A DNA stretch of 64,000 bases from Romboutsia maritimum (GCF_002251085.2 NZ_NOJZ02000001.1:392454-456453), one strand, 5' to 3'; shown: positions 16,548-26,252, numbered from the stretch's first letter. Notes: generated by a model from the letters alone, not told the origin. Made by a program: numbers and translations.

Positions 16548-17756
16548 TTATTGATTTTTTATATCTTTTATAATGCAATTAGTTATGCTTTTGGTTAACT
16601 TATTTTTTTGAAGCGATAATATAGGTCTAACCTCAAAATTTGATGCCATTGCCTTATTGCAATTTATATTTTTATTTACAACGTCTATAACCTTATTAAA
16701 ATCATAAAGTCTTAACCTATTTATACTATTTTCCTCAAGCTTTTTCTCATATATACTATAAAATAAATCTTTATATGAAAATTCTTTATGAAGGTTTAGC
16801 ATATCTCCTATTTTAGGAATTATACTCTCCATTAACGTTCTAAGTGAAGGATCTCTTTTTACTCCTAGTAAATTACTCAATGATTCTATAGTTTCTTTAC
16901 TTAGCAATTTAAACTTTTCAAAACAATACTGCTCGTCATATTTATACTCAGCATTAAAAAAATATTTAATACCTTCATATCTATCATAAGCTTTCATTGT
17001 ATCTAAATAACCTAGATTAATGTTTTTTTCAACACTATCTTTGTCTTTATTCAAAGATCCTCCTAGATTTTCTGATGGTATTATAACCTTCACATTTATA
17101 TCTTGATGTCTATTTAAATTTATTTTACCTAAAAAATCATCAAGAAGTCTTATTACAACAACATCTTTATATCCCTTATCTTCTAATAATTTTATAGGCA
17201 TATTATCATAAAACATCCCATCTAGATATAATTTATCATCCATAGTATCAAGTTGAAAAATTGGTAAACTTGAACTAGCTATTAAATAATCTACCAATCT
17301 GCCCTTTGGAATATCCTCTATGTATAAAGGATGAGGGTTAATTTTTTTATCCCACCAAACTGTTACTAGTCCAAAGTCTTTATTAGAATTTCTAATAGCA
17401 TCTTCATTTAATGTCTTTTCTAAAAGCTCTCTTAATGGTGTTATATCTATTCCTTCATTTTTTCTAGCTTTATTTATCAGCTCAATTACAGTATTGAAAT
17501 TTTTTGCAGTAAAATCTATATTTTTAAACCTTTCATAACTATCCTCATCTATATTCATAAAATGAGTATAATCATAAGTCAACCATATATCTTCCATAAC
17601 TTCAATATCATTTTGTAATATATATGCACCATTTAGAGCCCCTATTGATGTTCCTGCTACACCTTGAAAATCTATACCCAACTCTCTTAATGCCTTATAC
17701 GCTCCAATTTGGTAAGCTCCCTTTGTTCCTCCGCCTTCTAGAATTAAGCCTTTCAT
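16548..17756 (-). CDS. Patatin-like phospholipase 1
   Basis: About 402 residues. Patatin fold with the oxyanion loop GGGTKGAYQ, the nucleophile elbow GTSIG (Ser about 42), and the catalytic Asp in LDGMFYDN, so both dyad residues are kept. Lipid acyl hydrolase activity is expected; the substrate is unknown. There is no signal peptide, so the enzyme is cytoplasmic. I use the ATG at 17756 because AGGTGA lies 7 bases before it; an upstream in-frame GTG overlaps that RBS. It sits between ptsH and the camA region, and a second, shorter patatin gene lies on the other side of camA. Confidence 0.85.
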   Translation of the reverse strand: MKGLILEGGGTKGAYQIGAYKALRELGIDFQGVAGTSIGALNGAYILQNDIEVMEDIWLTYDYTHFMNIDEDSYERFKNIDFTAKNFNTVIELINKARKNEGIDITPLRELLEKTLNEDAIRNSNKDFGLVTVWWDKKINPHPLYIEDIPKGRLVDYLIASSSLPIFQLDTMDDKLYLDGMFYDNMPIKLLEDKGYKDVVVIRLLDDFLGKINLNRHQDINVKVIIPSENLGGSLNKDKDSVEKNINLGYLDTMKAYDRYEGIKYFFNAEYKYDEQYCFEKFKLLSKETIESLSNLLGVKRDPSLRTLMESIIPKIGDMLNLHKEFSYKDLFYSIYEKKLEENSINRLRLYDFNKVIDVVNKNINCNKAMASNFEVRPILSLQKNKLTKSITNCIIKDIKNQ

Positions 17757-17887
17757 AATTATCACCTATTTCACCGAAAGATATATACTCTCTACACATT
17801 AGAACAATTTAAAATATATTTTACCATAATTTCACTTTACAAGTATATATCTTTCAGATTTTTTATAATCAATTTAAATATTTAAAT

Positions 17888-18232
17888 TTAATTTATAATA
17901 TCAAGAGATTGTATTATTTTCACAGATTTAAGAAATAACTTTTTCTCTATAGTTCCTAATGACATACTGTTAATTAATTCTTTCTTTGGGTCTACTAAAT
18001 ACATTTTCTTATAACCTGTTTTTAAAAATGCCATACACACAGTTCTTATATCATTATTATTTTCACATTCAAAACTTGATGGACTAACCACTAATCTATA
18101 TTGTGAACTTTTTATGTTTCTAATCATATTTTTATAATCACTTAAAAACTTATTAGCATCCCTGCTACTTATATAACCACTTACGTCTATATATACCCTT
18201 TTTTCAGATTCTTCTATATTAGCTCTAATCAT
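17888..18232 (-). CDS. Small conserved-context protein, possibly STAS-like
   Basis: About 114 residues. I use the ATG at 18232 because a GGGGGG RBS precedes it; the longer in-frame reading starts inside the RBS. The opening IRANIEESEKRVYIDVSGYISSRDA, followed by LSDYKNMI and YRLVVSPSSF, resembles the strand-helix order of anti-anti-sigma (STAS) domains, but the phosphorylated serine motif is not clear, so this is only a fold guess. It lies 59 bases downstream of camA and is probably in the same transcript, which makes a sporulation or signalling link worth testing. Confidence 0.55.
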   Translation of the reverse strand: MIRANIEESEKRVYIDVSGYISSRDANKFLSDYKNMIRNIKSSQYRLVVSPSSFECENNNDIRTVCMAFLKTGYKKMYLVDPKKELINSMSLGTIEKKLFLKSVKIIQSLDIIN

Positions 18233-18291
18233 AATGTACCCCCCCATATATTCTCTACTTACAATATATGGAGTTAACCTTATATTAGTGA

Positions 18292-20037
18292 TTATAATTC
18301 TAGAGAGTCCTTTATTAAATCATCTATTTTTTGTTGTAAATGTCCTATTTTTACATATGATTCATTATCTAAACTTGATTTTTTTAAACTTTCTATTATA
18401 TTTTTCGATAAATTTTCTATCTCTTTATAATTATTATCTTTAAATATTTTTATCTTCATTACTTTATTTGGATAATAATCATATGCCGTCTTACTCATTT
18501 TTTTTGCTGTAAGCTTAAAATACTTATCATATATACTAGAATTTAAAATACCAACTAAATATTCTTGAGAAAATTCACTTTTATATTCTTCTTTTATAAT
18601 AAAAGAATATACATCTGCACTTGAAAAATTATTATTATAATCTATTGCAAATCGATTTTCTTTTGATTTATATGGGTACATTATTTTTACTGATTCAAAT
18701 AATTTTTTATCTCGTCCCCATTGAAGCTCGTACCATTTCCTAATATTATTTTTACACTCTCTTCTATTTTCTAGTTTTTCCCTATATTTAGAAATACATT
18801 CTTTTATTACTATAGAATTATTTTTTTCATCTTTTATATCATTCGAATAAATTAATCTATAATTACTATCTTTTACTACATACTTATATATATTTTTGTT
18901 TTTAACCCATTTTTTTATAAGTTTACTGTCTATTTTATTTATTCTCTCATCTTCTTTATCCAATATAAATGCCTTATCACATCCCGTAATTATTCCCTGA
19001 AAACTTACAGCTATATCTTCTAAAGTATATTTACATTTTTGTTGGATTTTATTATAAAAGTCTTTATCTATATTATTAATTATTATCCATTCATCTTTTA
19101 AAGAATCTTGCTCTACCTTAAATCTTTTAAATCCCTCATTATTTATGAATTCTCTTAGGTTTTCTATGTTATCTACTTTAATAGACTCATCCATTATTTT
19201 TAATACATCAACATACTCTAATTTCTTTATTTTTTTTTTGCAAAAAGTCATTATACAACTAGCAATTCCAATGTTTTTAAAGATATTTGCACCTAAAAAA
19301 TCTACAATTTCTTTTATATCTGCCTTTTTTGCTATATAATTTCTCAAGTATTTACCTGATGGACTTTCTAAAAAATATCTTGGAGTTATAACACTTGCCA
19401 ATCCTTTATCATCTAACAAATCTATTATTTTTTTATAAAAGCAAAAATATAAATCAGCCTTATCTCTATATACTTCATTATAATTTTTCATCAAATATTC
19501 TTTATATTTTTTATCTAGACCCTTATGACCTATATATGGTGGATTCCCTATAATATAATCAAATTTATTACTCCAAGTTTTTTTTAAGCTATCAGTACAA
19601 TAAATATTTATTTTTTCTATGTATAAATACTTATTCTTATTTATTAAGCTTTTCTTTAATATTTCAATAGCTTCTTTGTCTATATCTACCCCGTAAATAC
19701 AATTACTAATTACATGATTATGAATATTGTCTACTTGCCAATATTCCTTTCCATAAATATCAGCTAACTCATAGATATTTTTTTCAAATAAATTATATAA
19801 AATATCATACGCCTCCAATAAAAAATTACCACACCCACAAGATATATCTAATACCCTTGGGTATGGATTTTTTATAACATCATGATTTTTTAAAGTTTTC
19901 TCCACAATATAATCTACAATTATTTTTGGAGTATAATATATACCTTTAGATTTTTTTATATCTGTATCTAAACTATTTTCATAAATTTTAGACATTTTAA
20001 AATTATTATTTTCTAAAACCCCAATATTAATCTTCAT
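18292..20037 (-). CDS. camA: CamA-type orphan DNA adenine methyltransferase
   Basis: 581-residue N6-adenine methyltransferase. I recognise it as the orthologue of C. difficile CamA, which methylates the last A of CAAAAA and influences sporulation. Similarity runs end to end: GIYYTPKIIVDYIV, the SAM-binding LDISCGCGNFLLE (about 63-75), the catalytic NPPY at 165-168 (same residue number as in CamA), ITPRYFLES, the SFQGIITGCDKAFIL segment and the target-recognition region WYELQWGRDKK to NRFAIDYNNNFSSADVYSF. I use the ATG at 20037 because GGAGGG lies just before it. No restriction gene is adjacent, so it is an orphan, as in C. difficile. Target specificity is inferred. Confidence 0.92.
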   Translation of the reverse strand: MKINIGVLENNNFKMSKIYENSLDTDIKKSKGIYYTPKIIVDYIVEKTLKNHDVIKNPYPRVLDISCGCGNFLLEAYDILYNLFEKNIYELADIYGKEYWQVDNIHNHVISNCIYGVDIDKEAIEILKKSLINKNKYLYIEKINIYCTDSLKKTWSNKFDYIIGNPPYIGHKGLDKKYKEYLMKNYNEVYRDKADLYFCFYKKIIDLLDDKGLASVITPRYFLESPSGKYLRNYIAKKADIKEIVDFLGANIFKNIGIASCIMTFCKKKIKKLEYVDVLKIMDESIKVDNIENLREFINNEGFKRFKVEQDSLKDEWIIINNIDKDFYNKIQQKCKYTLEDIAVSFQGIITGCDKAFILDKEDERINKIDSKLIKKWVKNKNIYKYVVKDSNYRLIYSNDIKDEKNNSIVIKECISKYREKLENRRECKNNIRKWYELQWGRDKKLFESVKIMYPYKSKENRFAIDYNNNFSSADVYSFIIKEEYKSEFSQEYLVGILNSSIYDKYFKLTAKKMSKTAYDYYPNKVMKIKIFKDNNYKEIENLSKNIIESLKKSSLDNESYVKIGHLQQKIDDLIKDSLEL

Positions 20038-20100
20038 ATTTCCCTCCAAATATGATAGTTACAATTCTATTCTTGTCTAATTATAACACATGCATTTCAT

Positions 20101-21003
20101 TTAATACCATTTACTATTAATCCATTTAATAATCTCTTCTATATCATAATTTTCTGATAATGAAATTAAATATTCTAAGGCTTCACAATCATCCATTGAA
20201 ATATCTCTATCCATTTTTGGATTTAATCTACAATAATTTTCATCTAACAATTTTTCAGAAAATAATTGACTCATTTGACAATTTCCTTCCAATGTAACAG
20301 ATATAATAGGAACATCTGGATTTTTATTAACTACCCAATCTAATGCTCCCCAAGTTGTAGTGTCCTCTTTTATGCTATTATAAACATATCCTGTACCTAA
20401 TGATAATAATCTTATATCATCTAGATTCCTACCTAACTCTTTATCTAGAGCATATACCAAACATGCCAAACTAGGATCTGTTGCTATTATTCCTCCATCT
20501 ATATGATTTTTATATGTTGGAAAAAAAAATGGTGCTGCACTGCTTGACATAGCCACATCTATAACTCTTGCACTCTCTGTAGATGATCCTGGAATATTAT
20601 TATAAAAAATAGGTTTCCATGAACTGGTCTCATTTCCTATTGAGAACGTTGGAATGATAACTAATTTTCCTAAATCTTTTAATTTTAAACTTTCAGGAAA
20701 TATACTTCTTAAAACATCTTTTAGATGTTTATTATTATATTTAGGTCTTAATATTTCTGAATAAGATTTATCAAATATATATTCTGCATTTTCTATTGAA
20801 TAAAATTCTTTTATCTCTCTAGGACTTAATCCATATGCTAATCCTAACGCTATCAAACTACCTGTAGATGTTCCTGCAATCATATTGGTATCTCTTATTA
20901 TATTAGGTAATTGATTTTGTAGTCTTTCAAAAAGTCCTATGCTTAAAGCTCCTTTTAGTCCCCCTCCATCGAAAGTAACAATATTAAAATTTAATTTTCC
21001 CAT
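20101..21003 (-). CDS. Patatin-like phospholipase 2
   Basis: 300 residues, the short bacterial patatin form. Oxyanion loop GGGLKGALS, nucleophile elbow GTSTGS (Ser about 46), and catalytic Asp in HIDGGIIA. No signal peptide. Expected to cleave acyl lipids in the cytoplasm or at the inner membrane face. It lies 63 bases upstream of camA in the same direction. Patatins of this size can be effectors of cyclic-nucleotide anti-phage systems, but no cyclase or other defence gene is present here. RBS GGAGG precedes the ATG. Confidence 0.85.
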   Translation of the reverse strand: MGKLNFNIVTFDGGGLKGALSIGLFERLQNQLPNIIRDTNMIAGTSTGSLIALGLAYGLSPREIKEFYSIENAEYIFDKSYSEILRPKYNNKHLKDVLRSIFPESLKLKDLGKLVIIPTFSIGNETSSWKPIFYNNIPGSSTESARVIDVAMSSSAAPFFFPTYKNHIDGGIIATDPSLACLVYALDKELGRNLDDIRLLSLGTGYVYNSIKEDTTTWGALDWVVNKNPDVPIISVTLEGNCQMSQLFSEKLLDENYCRLNPKMDRDISMDDCEALEYLISLSENYDIEEIIKWINSKWY

Positions 21004-21090
21004 AAATTACCTCCAATAATATATATATTGTAGTATATGTATATTATCAAATATGTGTATATTACATTAAATAAAATTCATTACACTAAA

Positions 21091-21133
21091 AAAGGACTGC
21101 CTCAAAATCCTTATACTTTGAGACATCCCCTTC
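21091..21133 (-). terminator. Terminator after EAL-domain gene
   Basis: Imperfect stem GGACTGCCTCAAA with TTTGAGACATCCCC, 34 bases past the stop codon, followed by T on the minus strand. Confidence 0.6.
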
Positions 21134-21166
21134 TTAGAATATCTAAATTAATATATTAAAATTTTT

Positions 21167-23401
21167 TCATAAACTTTCCATATTTTGTTCTTTATTATTT
21201 AAAAGTAATTTTTTAAATTCATCTGTGATTATCGCTTTAGAAAAAACAAATCCTTGAACAACACTGCATCCCATTTCCTTTAAAATTTGTAATTGTTTAT
21301 AATTTTCAACACCTTCACATACAATCTCTAAACCTAAATATTTAGCTAACTCTATTACAGATTTAACTACTATTTTAGTTTTTGAATTTGTTTCTATATC
21401 TATTATAAACGATTTATCAATCTTTAATATATCTATTGGAATATCCTTTAAATGACTAAAATTCGAGTTTCCTACACCAAAATCATCCATAGCTATCTTT
21501 ATTCCCATAGACCTTATTTGCGTAATTTTCTTATTAATAAATTTTATATCATTTATTGTTGTTGTTTCTGTAATTTCTATTTGTATTAAACTTCTCAGAA
21601 TATTATATTTATCCATTGTTTCATTTAAGTAACTTATCAAATCTTCTTGATAAAGTTCTACTCTAGATAAATTTATTGAAACTGGTAAAGCATCTATCCC
21701 CTCATTTTTCCAGTTATTAATAGTTTTACAAACTTCTTCAAATACCCATTTACCTAAATCGTTAATAAATCCATTTTTTTCTGCTATATGTATAAAGTCG
21801 ATAGGACTAACAAAACCAATATGAGGATGGTTCCATCTAATTAAAGCCTCTGACCCTATAACTTTTCCTGTATTAATATCAAATTTAGGCTGATAATACA
21901 ACTCAAATTGATTTTCTCTAAGGCCCCACTTTAAATCTTGCTCTATCCTCATTGCATTTTTTCTTTTAGATTTCATATTTTCATCAAATATTAAATAATT
22001 TTTACCACTTAATCCTTTTGCATTTGTCATTGCTATTTTTGCATTATCAATTAACCTCTTTACTATATAATCATAGTTTGTTAATTTATATATACCTATT
22101 GTAAAATCCACTTTTTTATACAAATAAACTTCATCTATACTCGCAAAATGCCCAATTTTATTCATTATTATACTTATTAAATTTTCTATATCATTTTCTC
22201 TATCTTCTAATTCTATAATTAGACCAAATACATCAGGTGAAATTCTTCCATATATTGCTCTTTTCTCAAAATGTAATTTTAAATTTTCTGAGATAGACTT
22301 AAGCATCACGTCTCCAACTTGATAACCATATATATCATTTATAAATTCAAAATTTAATATATCAAAACATATAACAACACATTTCTCTTTATCTCTTTTT
22401 AATAAATATTTCTCCGCATCTATTACAAATTTATAATAATTATTAATTTTAGTTAAATTATCTTCGAATATAGCTTTTTTAAGTTTTTTAACGTATTTAG
22501 TTTTTAGAATAACAATTATAATCGCTAATATAATTAATATTAGTATAATAATGCTCTTTTCAACTATATTAATATCTGTTAAAAATACACTATCTACTGA
22601 AACAGACATTACCAAATACCACTCATCTGTAAACGGGATATTGCAATATCCAAAGTATCTATCTGTATTATCAACTGAATACCTTACTACTCCTTGATTA
22701 TATATATCTGTATCACAACTAATTATATATTTTTTTTCATTAAAAAGTTTACTTAAACTCTCTATTGATACTCTATCTACATCTTTACAACTAGTAAACA
22801 TTACTTCACCTTTTTTATTTACTATAGCCGAATATCCTTTTTTTTCATATACTTCTGGTGCTAATCTGTTAATAACTGAATTTATATCATAAACTCCTGA
22901 AAGAGCACCTTTAATTTTGCCATAACTAATAATTGGAATAGAATATATTAAGACTTCATGTTCCGTATCTTCCTTTCTAATAGGCTCTAATATTGTAGAT
23001 TTCCCTTTTATTGCATCTTTATAAAATTTAAAATTTTTTAAAAAAACTTTTTTTTGATTACTCTTTACTGAATTTCCTTCTAAATCAGAAATTATTAATT
23101 CAACAAATACACCTTTTCTTACTTCCTCTTGTAATTCCTTAAATTTAACTTCTGTAAGCTTATTATCATCTAAAACTAAATTTTGCGAAATCAACTTTAA
23201 AGCATCTAAATTATTCTTAACCTCGTTACCTATATTTTTCGATATTTGAGTAGTTATTTCTTGTATTTGAAATTCATTCTGAGCTATAATATTTTTATAT
23301 ATTTCTTTAATATATAAAGCTCCACATGCTGTAAATATCAATATAGATATTAAGATAATTAATACACCTAATCTCCCACATTTATTATTATGTTTTTGCA
23401 T
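21167..23401 (-). CDS. Membrane c-di-GMP phosphodiesterase (Cache-degenerate GGDEF-EAL)
   Basis: 744 residues. Membrane helices at about 11-32 and 282-303 flank an extracellular region of about 250 residues with Cache-type sensor features (DLEGNSVKS, YSAIVNKKGEVMF). A GGDEF domain follows (about 315-470), in which the signature is replaced by SPDVF, so it should not synthesise c-di-GMP. The C-terminal EAL domain (about 490-735) keeps the catalytic motifs: SEALIRW, the N in SINLSR, EITETT, DDFGVGNSNFSHL, KIDKSFI and CEGVE. It therefore most likely degrades c-di-GMP in response to an external ligand. It has its own promoter and terminator. Confidence 0.9.
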   Translation of the reverse strand: MQKHNNKCGRLGVLIILISILIFTACGALYIKEIYKNIIAQNEFQIQEITTQISKNIGNEVKNNLDALKLISQNLVLDDNKLTEVKFKELQEEVRKGVFVELIISDLEGNSVKSNQKKVFLKNFKFYKDAIKGKSTILEPIRKEDTEHEVLIYSIPIISYGKIKGALSGVYDINSVINRLAPEVYEKKGYSAIVNKKGEVMFTSCKDVDRVSIESLSKLFNEKKYIISCDTDIYNQGVVRYSVDNTDRYFGYCNIPFTDEWYLVMSVSVDSVFLTDINIVEKSIIILILIILAIIIVILKTKYVKKLKKAIFEDNLTKINNYYKFVIDAEKYLLKRDKEKCVVICFDILNFEFINDIYGYQVGDVMLKSISENLKLHFEKRAIYGRISPDVFGLIIELEDRENDIENLISIIMNKIGHFASIDEVYLYKKVDFTIGIYKLTNYDYIVKRLIDNAKIAMTNAKGLSGKNYLIFDENMKSKRKNAMRIEQDLKWGLRENQFELYYQPKFDINTGKVIGSEALIRWNHPHIGFVSPIDFIHIAEKNGFINDLGKWVFEEVCKTINNWKNEGIDALPVSINLSRVELYQEDLISYLNETMDKYNILRSLIQIEITETTTINDIKFINKKITQIRSMGIKIAMDDFGVGNSNFSHLKDIPIDILKIDKSFIIDIETNSKTKIVVKSVIELAKYLGLEIVCEGVENYKQLQILKEMGCSVVQGFVFSKAIITDEFKKLLLNNKEQNMESL

Positions 23402-23467
23402 GTTTTATCCCCTATGTCTATGTACATTAATTAAATATTCAATTTTTCCATATTTTTACATATTTAT

Positions 23468-23496
23468 ATTATAATCTACACTTTATCTCAAATCAA
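23468..23496 (-). promoter_or_regulatory. Promoter of the EAL-domain gene
   Basis: TTGATT (23491-23496) and TATAAT (23468-23473) on the minus strand, spacer 17 bases. Confidence 0.7.
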
Positions 23497-23540
23497 TGTT
23501 AAATACTTTACTCCTTAAAATAATTTCTATAAAAATATTA

Positions 23541-23565
23541 AAACCTAGATTTATAATCTAGGTTT
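23541..23565 (-). terminator. Terminator after amidase gene
   Basis: 11-bp perfect stem (23541-23551 with 23555-23565), 9 bases past the amidase stop, with T-rich sequence after it on the minus strand. Confidence 0.7.
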
Positions 23566-23573
23566 GTTTTAAT

Positions 23574-24380
23574 TTATTTTTTTGAATTTTTATCTAAAAA
23601 AGATAATACACCTTGTACTATACCGTCTGATAAGCTATTTTGATATTTTTCTTCTACTAGTTTCTTTTCTTCGCTTGGATTAGTTAAAAATCCACATTCT
23701 ACTAAAACTGATGGCATATTTGATTCTCTAATAACTTCAAAAACATCACCTTTAATGCCCCTATCTTTTACCTTTATATAAGATACTATAGTTTCTTGAA
23801 CCATTTGTGCTAATGTATCCGATCCATCAACACTTGCATCTTTATAATATGTTTCTATTCCATTAGCGCTATCGCCACCTGATTCTGCATTTAGATGTAT
23901 TGAAACTAATACATCTGCATTTTGGTCATTTGCTAGTTTAGCTCTATCTGAAAGAGATACATATTTATCTTCTGTTCTTGTAATCAAAACTTGTACATCC
24001 TTTTCTCTAGATAGTTTATTTGCTACTTTTTTTCCTATTTGAAGTGCTATATCTTTTTCATAAACTCCTGTATGCTTGCTTTGGGTTCCCTTGTCATTGC
24101 CTCCATGTCCTGGGTCAACTACAATTGTATACTTTTTTTCTACTTTTTTATTTTCTTCTTCTAAATTAAACTGATCTTCTTTTACTACTTGTTCTTGAGA
24201 ATCTATATTTTTACTAGTTATATTCTTTACTATTTTGGATATCCCTTGTGTTGACTTCATCATACAAAATAAAAATATTCCTATCAAAATTAACAATAAA
24301 ATTAATTTTTTCTTATTAATTCTTCCTTTTTTACTAGAAATTTTTCTATTTAAATTTTTATTGTTGATCTTTTTCGACAT
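23574..24380 (-). CDS. Membrane-anchored N-acetylmuramoyl-L-alanine amidase (Amidase_3)
   Basis: 268 residues. A basic N-terminus, then one membrane helix (about 26-43: LILLLILIGIFLFCMM), then a short spacer and an Amidase_3 domain from about 83. Zinc ligands and catalytic residues are visible: VVDPGHGGND (His), VYEKDIAL (Glu), SIHLNAE (His) and VLVECGFLTN (Glu). It cuts the bond between MurNAc and L-Ala of peptidoglycan and is tethered to the membrane. It has no wall-binding repeats, unlike the two other Amidase_3 proteins in this window. RBS AAAGGTG precedes the ATG. Confidence 0.9.
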   Translation of the reverse strand: MSKKINNKNLNRKISSKKGRINKKKLILLLILIGIFLFCMMKSTQGISKIVKNITSKNIDSQEQVVKEDQFNLEEENKKVEKKYTIVVDPGHGGNDKGTQSKHTGVYEKDIALQIGKKVANKLSREKDVQVLITRTEDKYVSLSDRAKLANDQNADVLVSIHLNAESGGDSANGIETYYKDASVDGSDTLAQMVQETIVSYIKVKDRGIKGDVFEVIRESNMPSVLVECGFLTNPSEEKKLVEEKYQNSLSDGIVQGVLSFLDKNSKK

Positions 24381-24502
24381 TGTTTCACCTTTCTTGGCTT
24401 AATTTTAATTAATAAAATCCCACTTTACTAACTGTTATTTTACCACCAAGAAATGTATTTATCAATATTTTTTAGATGTTAAAACGTACTAATTGACAGT
24501 AA

Positions 24503-25147
24503 TTATCCACCTAAAGTAACGTCTTGTGTCTTGTACCAATTAAATGCATCTGCCATATGAGTACTATTAAAGTCTGGCCAATAATCATCCACTACATAAA
24601 AATCTGCGTAAATTGATTGTACTGGTAAAAACCCACTTAAACGTCTTCTTCCACCCCATCTTATTATTAAATCTAGTCTAGAAATATCAAATGATTGTAT
24701 GTAATTTTGTATATTATTTTTATTTACATTTTGTGCATCTGCTAAAGTGTTCAAATCCCAATGCCATCCATAATTAACTAATAAATTTGCTTTTATTTGA
24801 CCTTCTTTTGCCTCACTTCTATTTGTGTATGGCAATAGTTCTTTTGGAAACATAGGAGATTTTGTATTTCCTATTACTAAAAGAGCTGCTCCTTCATCTA
24901 TTAACATATTTGCAGCATTTATACATGCTTTGGTAAATGCTTCTGTTTGACATGATGGTCTTTTTGTATTATCTGTAGTAAATCCGTAAAATGTAACTTC
25001 TTTAACTCCACTATCTCTACATATTCTATATGCTTCAAGTCCTGGATCTAAACCATTATCATATCCTTTTTCTTTGGTCATTCCTTTACTTTGTGCCCAA
25101 CGTCGATTACCATCCGGTATAATTCCTACATGTTTTGGTATAGGCAT
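24503..25147 (-). CDS. Short cis-prenyltransferase (UppS family)
   Basis: 214 residues. I use the ATG at 25147 because AGAGGTG lies before it. HVGIIPDGNRRWA carries the catalytic Asp (residue 12) of the undecaprenyl diphosphate synthase family. The C-terminal substrate motif is RWGGRRRLSGFLPVQSIYAD followed by WPDF, which differs from the usual RTSGE-RLSNFLLWQ. The chain is about 30 residues shorter than typical UppS. These changes suggest a different chain length or acceptor than the housekeeping enzyme, presumably encoded elsewhere. A role in making a lipid carrier for the nearby wall-polymer genes is possible but unproven. Confidence 0.82.
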   Translation of the reverse strand: MPIPKHVGIIPDGNRRWAQSKGMTKEKGYDNGLDPGLEAYRICRDSGVKEVTFYGFTTDNTKRPSCQTEAFTKACINAANMLIDEGAALLVIGNTKSPMFPKELLPYTNRSEAKEGQIKANLLVNYGWHWDLNTLADAQNVNKNNIQNYIQSFDISRLDLIIRWGGRRRLSGFLPVQSIYADFYVVDDYWPDFNSTHMADAFNWYKTQDVTLGG

Positions 25148-25292
25148 TTTAATCACCTCTTCAAAGTATTATCGACTAATTTCTGAATTATTAATCAAGT
25201 TTATATGCATAATTTTATTAAATATTTTTTAATTTTTTATGTTGTAAACTATAAAGTAGGCAACTATATTTATTTAATTTTTTATTTCTATT

Positions 25293-26084
25293 TTAAACGT
25301 AAATTTCCATAATTTCTTTAATTTTTTCCACTACTCCATTTTCAGTATTTTTCTTAGCTTTAAATCTAGCAACTTTTTTTAATTTATCATGGGCATTTTC
25401 CATTGCATAACTATGATAAGCTCTACCCATCATTTCTACATCATTTAGTTGATCTCCAAATACCATTGTTTCTTTATCACTTATATTTAACATATTTTGT
25501 ATTTTCTCAATAGCTACACCTTTATTTGCTCCTTTATTACTTAAGTCTAGCCAAAATTCACCTGATATACTTATTTGTAAATCTTCTCTATAATCATCAA
25601 AATATTTATTACTATTATTTTCTGATCCTAAAAAATCACATAAAGTAACTTTTAATATTTCATCTTCTACTTTTGTTAAATCTTCTACTATTTTATAATC
25701 TTCGAAGTACTTTTCTAACTCATTTATAAATTTAGTATCTTTATTTTCTATATAAGCACATTTTTTACATGCTAATATTATATATGTTTCTTTTATATTC
25801 CTTGCAATTTCTATAATCTCATTAGCCTTATCTCTGTCTATGAAAGATATTACTGTTTCTTCTCCATCACAAACCATAAATGTTCCATTGTCAGATACAA
25901 AAAACATATCATCTTTTATATCTTTAAAAGTTTTAATTATATTAGCATATTGTCTACCACTTGCAGCTACAAATTTTACATTTTTACTTTTTAATGCTTT
26001 AAATACCTTATTAAAATCTGGGTGTAATTGTCCATTTTCATTTAACAAAGTCCCATCTAAGTCTGTTGCTATTAATTTTATCAT
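25293..26084 (-). CDS. Cof-type HAD-superfamily phosphatase
   Basis: 263 residues. Motif I TDLDGTLLNENG has nucleophile Asp8 and acid Asp10; motif II is AASGRQ; motif IV is MVFGDQLNDVEMM. The C2-type cap lies between about 85 and 185. Members dephosphorylate sugar phosphates, pyridoxal phosphate or nucleotides; the substrate cannot be told here. No signal peptide. RBS GGGGGA precedes the ATG. Possibly co-transcribed with the prenyltransferase downstream (145-base gap). Confidence 0.88.
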   Translation of the reverse strand: MIKLIATDLDGTLLNENGQLHPDFNKVFKALKSKNVKFVAASGRQYANIIKTFKDIKDDMFFVSDNGTFMVCDGEETVISFIDRDKANEIIEIARNIKETYIILACKKCAYIENKDTKFINELEKYFEDYKIVEDLTKVEDEILKVTLCDFLGSENNSNKYFDDYREDLQISISGEFWLDLSNKGANKGVAIEKIQNMLNISDKETMVFGDQLNDVEMMGRAYHSYAMENAHDKLKKVARFKAKKNTENGVVEKIKEIMEIYV

Positions 26085-26156
26085 GTGTATTCTTCCCCCG
26101 ATTCTTAATTTTTAATACTTTATACATTATACACCACAAATTTAAATACAACAAAT

Positions 26157-26239
26157 AAAGAGCTACCTAGAAATATATAACTTTTTTAATAATCAATTTT
26201 AGATTATATATAAAGTTTATTTTTAGACAACTCTTTTTT
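26157..26239 (-). terminator. Terminator after Amidase_6 gene
   Basis: Outer arms AAAGAGCTACCT (26157-26168) and AGACAACTCTTTTTT (26225-26239), imperfect, with an AT-rich interior. Related to the 5155 hairpin. Confidence 0.5.
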
Positions 26240-26252
26240 AAACAATATATAA

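Noticed and set aside
18292..20037. Restriction-modification system
   Set aside because: Only the methyltransferase is present; neither neighbour looks like a nuclease.
20101..21003. Patatin as a CBASS-type anti-phage effector
   Set aside because: No CD-NTase, accessory or other defence gene is nearby; the neighbours are housekeeping and sporulation-linked.
21167..23401. Active diguanylate cyclase
   Set aside because: The GGDEF signature is replaced by SPDVF, while the EAL motifs are intact.
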